Source of the DNA: Alphaproteobacteria bacterium
Lineage (GTDB): Bacteria; Pseudomonadota; Alphaproteobacteria; Caulobacterales; Parvularculaceae
DNA length: 64,000 nucleotides
Reading direction: 5' to 3'
Assembly (NCBI GenBank): GCA_016125455.1
Contig: WGLS01000012.1
Span: forward strand, 1 to 64,000
Below the pieces are notes generated by a model. That model worked only from the letters and a program-made list of their open reading frames with translations, ran no database searches and was not told where the DNA came from. The position numbers and the translations under genes are program-made. Position 1 is the stretch's first letter; every line of letters begins with the position of its first letter. Of this stretch, positions 60,421 to 64,000 are shown in pieces.

Positions 60421-61883
60421 TTGGCCCTGATCCCCACCTGCCCGTCGGGCATCGGGAGGAGCGTCTCTCCCTCCATCGACGCCACCGGATAGGCGCAATA
60501 GTCGGCGGCGTAGTACGCGGACGGACGATGATTGCCGGAATGGCCGACGCCCCCGAACGGCGCAGCCGAGGACGCGCCCGTCGTCTGGCGGTTCCAGTTG
60601 ACGATGCCCGCGCGCGACAAGGCGAGGAATCTTTCCCAGTCGCTTGCGCCATCGGTCAGGATGCCCGCCGACAGGCCGAATTTGGTGGCGTTCGCCGCCT
60701 TTATCGCTTCGTCGAAATCAGCGACGCGGATGACCTGAAGCATGGGCCCGAAATGCTCTTCGTCCGGAATGCCGTCCGCGTCCGTCACATCGACGATGCC
60801 CGGCGAGACGAAGGCGCTCCCCTCGTCCTGCACCGAAAGGGACCGTATCGCCTCGCCGCCCATTTCAAGCCGCTGGTCAAAGGCGCGTTCGAGGCCTTCG
60901 GCGGCGCGCGGCGAGATGACCGGTCCAATGAACGGCTGCGGCTCATCAAAGGGCGCGCCAATGCAAATGCGATCGACGAGCGACGTCAACGCCTTCAGGT
61001 ACTGCACGCCGTCGCCATCATCCGGAATGATCAGGCGCCGGGCGCAGGTGCAGCGCTGCCCGGAGGTAAGGAACGCCGACTGGACGACGGCAAAGGCCGC
61101 CGCTTCGATATCCTCGGTACGCCACCAGATGAGCGGATTATTGCCGCCAAGCTCCAGCGCGAGGATCTTTTCGGGCATGTCGGCAAACTGGCGATGGAGA
61201 GCAAGGCCGGTCTTCGCGCCGCCGGTGAAAAGGAGCCCGTCTATATCCGGATGGCCGGCGATCGCTTCACCGGCGGCGCGGGCGCCGTGCACGAGATTGA
61301 CCACGCCATTCGGCAGGCCAGCCTCCACCATCGCCCGGACGATCCATTCCCCCGGGCCCGGCGCGAGCTCCGACGGCTTGAAGACGACCGTGTTGCCTGC
61401 GATCAAGGCCGGGACGATATGGCCGTTCGGCAAGTGCGCTGGGAAATTGTACGGGCCGAGGACCCCGAGCACGCCGTGGGGCTTGTGGCGGAGAAGCCCG
61501 CGCGTCGGTCCCGACGCCGTCTCGCGCGTGCCTGTCCGTTCTTCGTGCGCGCGGATCGAGATGTCGACCTTGCCGGCGACGGCCGCCGCCTCGGTTCTTG
61601 TTTCCCAGACCGGCTTGCCGGTTTCCTGAGAGATCAGGCGCGCCAGCGCTTCAGCGTCGCGCAAGACGATTTCCTTGTAGCGCTTCAGGATCGCAATCCG
61701 CTCGCCAGTTGGCGTCAGCGCCCAGCCCGCGAACGCAGCCCGCGCCGCGGCGACGGCGTCAATAACATCACCGGCGTTGGCGCTGTTCGCTTCGAAGCAT
61801 TTCCGACCCGTCGCGGGATCGAAGGAAACGAATGCTTCGCCGCGGCCGTCGCGCCAGGCGCCGTCGATGAGTAACTGAGTCAT
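60417..61883 (-). CDS. astD: N-succinylglutamate 5-semialdehyde dehydrogenase
   Basis: A 488-residue aldehyde dehydrogenase oxidising succinylglutamate semialdehyde in the arginine succinyltransferase pathway. LGVLGPYNFPAHLPNGHI, LALELGGNNPLIWW (general base Glu) and SGQRCTCARRLI (nucleophilic Cys) are seen. It starts 9 bases after the astA stop and overlaps astB. Confidence 0.96.
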   Translation of the reverse strand: MTQLLIDGAWRDGRGEAFVSFDPATGRKCFEANSANAGDVIDAVAAARAAFAGWALTPTGERIAILKRYKEIVLRDAEALARLISQETGKPVWETRTEAAAVAGKVDISIRAHEERTGTRETASGPTRGLLRHKPHGVLGVLGPYNFPAHLPNGHIVPALIAGNTVVFKPSELAPGPGEWIVRAMVEAGLPNGVVNLVHGARAAGEAIAGHPDIDGLLFTGGAKTGLALHRQFADMPEKILALELGGNNPLIWWRTEDIEAAAFAVVQSAFLTSGQRCTCARRLIIPDDGDGVQYLKALTSLVDRICIGAPFDEPQPFIGPVISPRAAEGLERAFDQRLEMGGEAIRSLSVQDEGSAFVSPGIVDVTDADGIPDEEHFGPMLQVIRVADFDEAIKAANATKFGLSAGILTDGASDWERFLALSRAGIVNWNRQTTGASSAAPFGGVGHSGNHRPSAYYAADYCAYPVASMEGETLLPMPDGQVGIRAK

Positions 61884-61892
61884 ATTCTCCGC

Positions 61893-62915
61893 CTACCAAT
61901 CCACATAGCGAACGTCGTCGCCATCTTCCGCATTCAGCGCATCCGCTGTCGCCCTGTCGATGATAATGGCGTCGTCCGAAACGGCTGCAGGCGCGCGCGT
62001 CGCGCGAAAATCGGAGACAGCGCCGCGCGCCAGCAGCTTTACGCCAACGCCGACGTTTGCGCCAATCGACGAGACGATGCTCGCCTTGCCGACCCGGCTG
62101 TCGCGCACCGTCCGTATATTTGCCTTCTTCGCGGAAACGAGCGGGCCGCCATCAAAAATGTCAATGTAGTCCTTATACTCAAAGCCTTCCGCGAGGAGCA
62201 TGCGGTAGGCCGGCGCAGCGCCGTCATGCGGCTTGCCAATGCAGGCGCGCGCATCATCCGGCAGAAGAACGACATAGATCGAAATCCGCGGCATCAGGTC
62301 AGCAATGAACTGATTGCCTGTCGCCGAGTTGTGAACGTCGGCTTCTTCGAAATCCATGTCGAAAAAATGCCGGCCAAGCGCATTCCAGAAGGGCTGCGCG
62401 CCATCGGCCGCACGCCAACCACGCAACTCCGCACAGACGGGGTCCGCGATGATTTCCGGCTTTTGGGCAATGAACAGGTAACGCGATCTGGCGAGCAGCT
62501 TCCCGAAACCGCTGCCGCGTGCGTCCGGAGACAGGTAGAGCGAGCCAACTTCGCCCGCGCCGGTGAAATCGTATGTTGGCACGAGCAACCGACGCTTGAT
62601 CCGCTTGTTCAGTTGCTGCGAGGCATGGAATGTCCAGTTCACCTTGTAGTTGACGAACCCGGACTCCAGACCGATCGCGGAGAACACGGCCGTCGTGCCA
62701 ACGACCTTGCCGTCCGCCTCCAACACGCAGAAGTAAACCTCGCCGCCGGGAGCGGTCGCCCTTGAAGCGAAACTTTCCACCGCCCGTTCAAGACGCTTTT
62801 TCAGCGCTGACCGCTCGGGCGGAAGATTTGTCATGCCGCCGCCTGTCGCCTGCGCCAGGGCGTGAACCTGATCAAGGTCGTCCATCCGGACGGGACGAAT
62901 GATGGGAAGCGCCAT
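61893..62915 (-). CDS. astA: Arginine N-succinyltransferase
   Basis: A 340-residue succinyl-CoA-dependent enzyme that commits arginine to the AST pathway. IRPVRMDDLDQVHALAQATG, GLESGFVNYKVNWTFHAS, LYLSPDARGSGFGKLLARSR and the C-terminal AEDGDDVRYVDW fit the family at normal length. It starts 10 bases after the M20 hydrolase stop. Confidence 0.96.
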   Translation of the reverse strand: MALPIIRPVRMDDLDQVHALAQATGGGMTNLPPERSALKKRLERAVESFASRATAPGGEVYFCVLEADGKVVGTTAVFSAIGLESGFVNYKVNWTFHASQQLNKRIKRRLLVPTYDFTGAGEVGSLYLSPDARGSGFGKLLARSRYLFIAQKPEIIADPVCAELRGWRAADGAQPFWNALGRHFFDMDFEEADVHNSATGNQFIADLMPRISIYVVLLPDDARACIGKPHDGAAPAYRMLLAEGFEYKDYIDIFDGGPLVSAKKANIRTVRDSRVGKASIVSSIGANVGVGVKLLARGAVSDFRATRAPAAVSDDAIIIDRATADALNAEDGDDVRYVDW

Positions 62916-62925
62916 GATGTCGCCT

Positions 62926-64000
62926 TCAGGTCACACGGCCCGGTGCGGGGATATCGCCCGAAGCGATCCGCATCAGGAGGAGCGCCGACAGCTTCGCCCG
63001 TTCCTCAAGGCTGTCGAGCCGCGCATATTCGTCAGCAGAATGAATGTTTGCGCCGCGAACGCCAAGCGTATCGACAACGGGGGTTCCTTCCGCCGCGATA
63101 TTGTTGCCATCGCAGCAACCGCCGGTCGCCTTCCAGCCGATCTCCTGTCCAAGTTCGGCCCCGACCGACTTGACGGCCTCGAAGAAGCTGAGCAGCTCGG
63201 GCGTCATTGGCTTTGGCGGCCGGCCAAAGCCGCCATGCAACTGCGCTCCGAATCCATCCTCGGCGTTTGCGGCGGCAATGAGTTTATTCAACTCAGCTTC
63301 CGCCCAGGCCGCGTCGTCGCCAAGTTCAACGCGAACATTGAACCTCACGACGGCGCTTTCCGGCACGACGTTGTTCGGGCTGCCGCCATCAATCCGCGCT
63401 ACATTCACCGTCATTCCCGCCCGCGCGCCGGACATCCGGTCTATCCGTTCGGCGAACCGCGATGCAGCGACGACGGCATTGCGGCCAAGGTGATGCTCAC
63501 GCCCGGCGTGAGCGCTCCGGCCACGGAAAATCGCTGAAAAATTGCCGCTGCCCTTTCGTGCGCCCGCCAGCGTCCCGTCGGGAAGCGACGGCTCGTAGAC
63601 GCATGCAAAATGAGCCCGGCGCGCGGCCGCGGCGATTGTCGCAGCGGAGCCGTGGGAGCCAATCTCTTCGTCCGCATTGATAACGACTTCGTAACCGATG
63701 GCGTCCGCCACCGCCGATTGTTCGACGCACTGGAGCGCACGCAGCATGACGAGAAGGCCGCCCTTCATGTCGGCGGCACCCGGCGCGTTCATGACGTCGT
63801 CGTCTATCATGCGATGCGTCTGAAACGGGTGATCCGGCGGAAAAACGGTATCCATGTGCCCCGCCAGGAGCACGCGGATCGGCGCCTGCGGCCGCTTGAC
63901 GACGCGGACGGACCCACCGGCGGGCGTCCGCTCGACCTCGCCATCCCTGGTAACCACCTCGTGCTGCTCTGCGGGCGCGATCTCGACGTCGCCTTCAAGT
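62926..64000 (-). CDS. M20-family metal-dependent hydrolase, first gene seen of the ast operon (partial)
   Basis: At least 358 residues; the frame stays open to the right edge, so the N-terminus is missing. Two-zinc M20 motifs are seen: VLLAGHMDTVFPP (His and Asp), GAADMKGGLL (bridging Asp), NADEEIGSHGS (Glu pair) and ANIHSADEYA (His). The dimerisation domain follows the pattern RGRSAHAGREHHLGRNAV. It resembles the carboxypeptidase G2/ArgE side of the family. Located directly before astA, it is a candidate for removing succinate from succinylglutamate, replacing AstE, or for an upstream peptide step; neither is shown here. Confidence 0.88.
   Translation of the reverse strand, partial: LEGDVEIAPAEQHEVVTRDGEVERTPAGGSVRVVKRPQAPIRVLLAGHMDTVFPPDHPFQTHRMIDDDVMNAPGAADMKGGLLVMLRALQCVEQSAVADAIGYEVVINADEEIGSHGSAATIAAAARRAHFACVYEPSLPDGTLAGARKGSGNFSAIFRGRSAHAGREHHLGRNAVVAASRFAERIDRMSGARAGMTVNVARIDGGSPNNVVPESAVVRFNVRVELGDDAAWAEAELNKLIAAANAEDGFGAQLHGGFGRPPKPMTPELLSFFEAVKSVGAELGQEIGWKATGGCCDGNNIAAEGTPVVDTLGVRGANIHSADEYARLDSLEERAKLSALLLMRIASGDIPAPGRVT

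Noticed and set aside
60528-61874. Plus-strand frame opposite astD
   Set aside because: Antisense shadow of an aldehyde dehydrogenase gene.
1-64000. CRISPR arrays, prophage modules, toxin-antitoxin or restriction systems
   Set aside because: No spaced direct repeats, phage structural genes or defence-type motifs were found on either strand.

Overview
The window reads as chromosomal DNA of a GC-rich alphaproteobacterium. Support comes from the gene set and order (ruvX, pyrB-plsY-dprA-topA-rnr, gatCA/gatB, ELM1-family gene, malate synthase G), VPLPA-type C-terminal sorting tags, a TonB-dependent receptor and dense four-base start/stop overlaps. A Caulobacterales/Parvularculales-like lineage would fit, but I cannot fix the taxon from sequence alone. 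Most of the window is core or metabolic DNA; the accessory part is mainly the left 3.5 kb.

1-3.6 kb: the 3' end of an IS5-type transposase gene abuts an IS1595-family element whose ends carry inverted copies of GGACCTACAA. Its transposase overlaps a small passenger gene. A secreted clan GH-A-like glycosidase candidate follows. 3.6-11.3 kb: S-formylglutathione hydrolase, a secreted PRC-barrel protein, a GNAT/DUF1801 pair, a secreted unknown, malate synthase G, a small Sel1 protein and a DUF6491 protein with a clear intrinsic terminator. 11.6-13.2 kb: two surface proteins with VPLPA-CTERM tags that share a perfect 91-bp DNA tract over the tag and stop codon. 13.2-19.1 kb: a leftward gatC-gatA-(ggt)-(hydrolase)-gatB run. 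19.2-31.4 kb: a HEXXH-X18-E metallopeptidase-like protein divergent from ruvX, then pyrB, plsY, dprA, topA, an AraC regulator, an M23 lipoprotein and rnr.

31.4-37.4 kb: CoA-transferase and membrane-PAS sensor pair, class I aminotransferase, Dps, ELM1-family protein and PilZ protein. 37.6-43.7 kb: a probable nutrient uptake unit made of an AraC regulator, TonB-dependent receptor, alpha/beta hydrolase and MFS transporter. 43.75 kb: tRNA-Thr(TGT). 44.3-45.8 kb: three overlapping small membrane/envelope genes (DUF883, holin-like, unknown). 45.8-50.5 kb: class II aldolase-like gene, NAD kinase, and an 879-residue protein joining a degenerate EAL domain to a long acidic disordered region.

50.5-64 kb is mainly amino-acid and acyl-CoA catabolism: glutaryl-CoA dehydrogenase, a lipoprotein amidohydrolase, a DUF2269 membrane protein, a secreted esterase with a C-terminal TPR-like part, thiolase, leucine dehydrogenase divergent from an Lrp/AsnC regulator, and a leftward arginine succinyltransferase operon (M20 hydrolase running off the right edge, astA, astD, astB).

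No CRISPR array, prophage, restriction system or recognised defence island was found. The best candidates for new biology are the degenerate-EAL/acidic protein, the identical sorting-tag tract, the gluzincin-signature protein, the M20 enzyme inside the ast operon, and the passenger gene in the IS1595 element.
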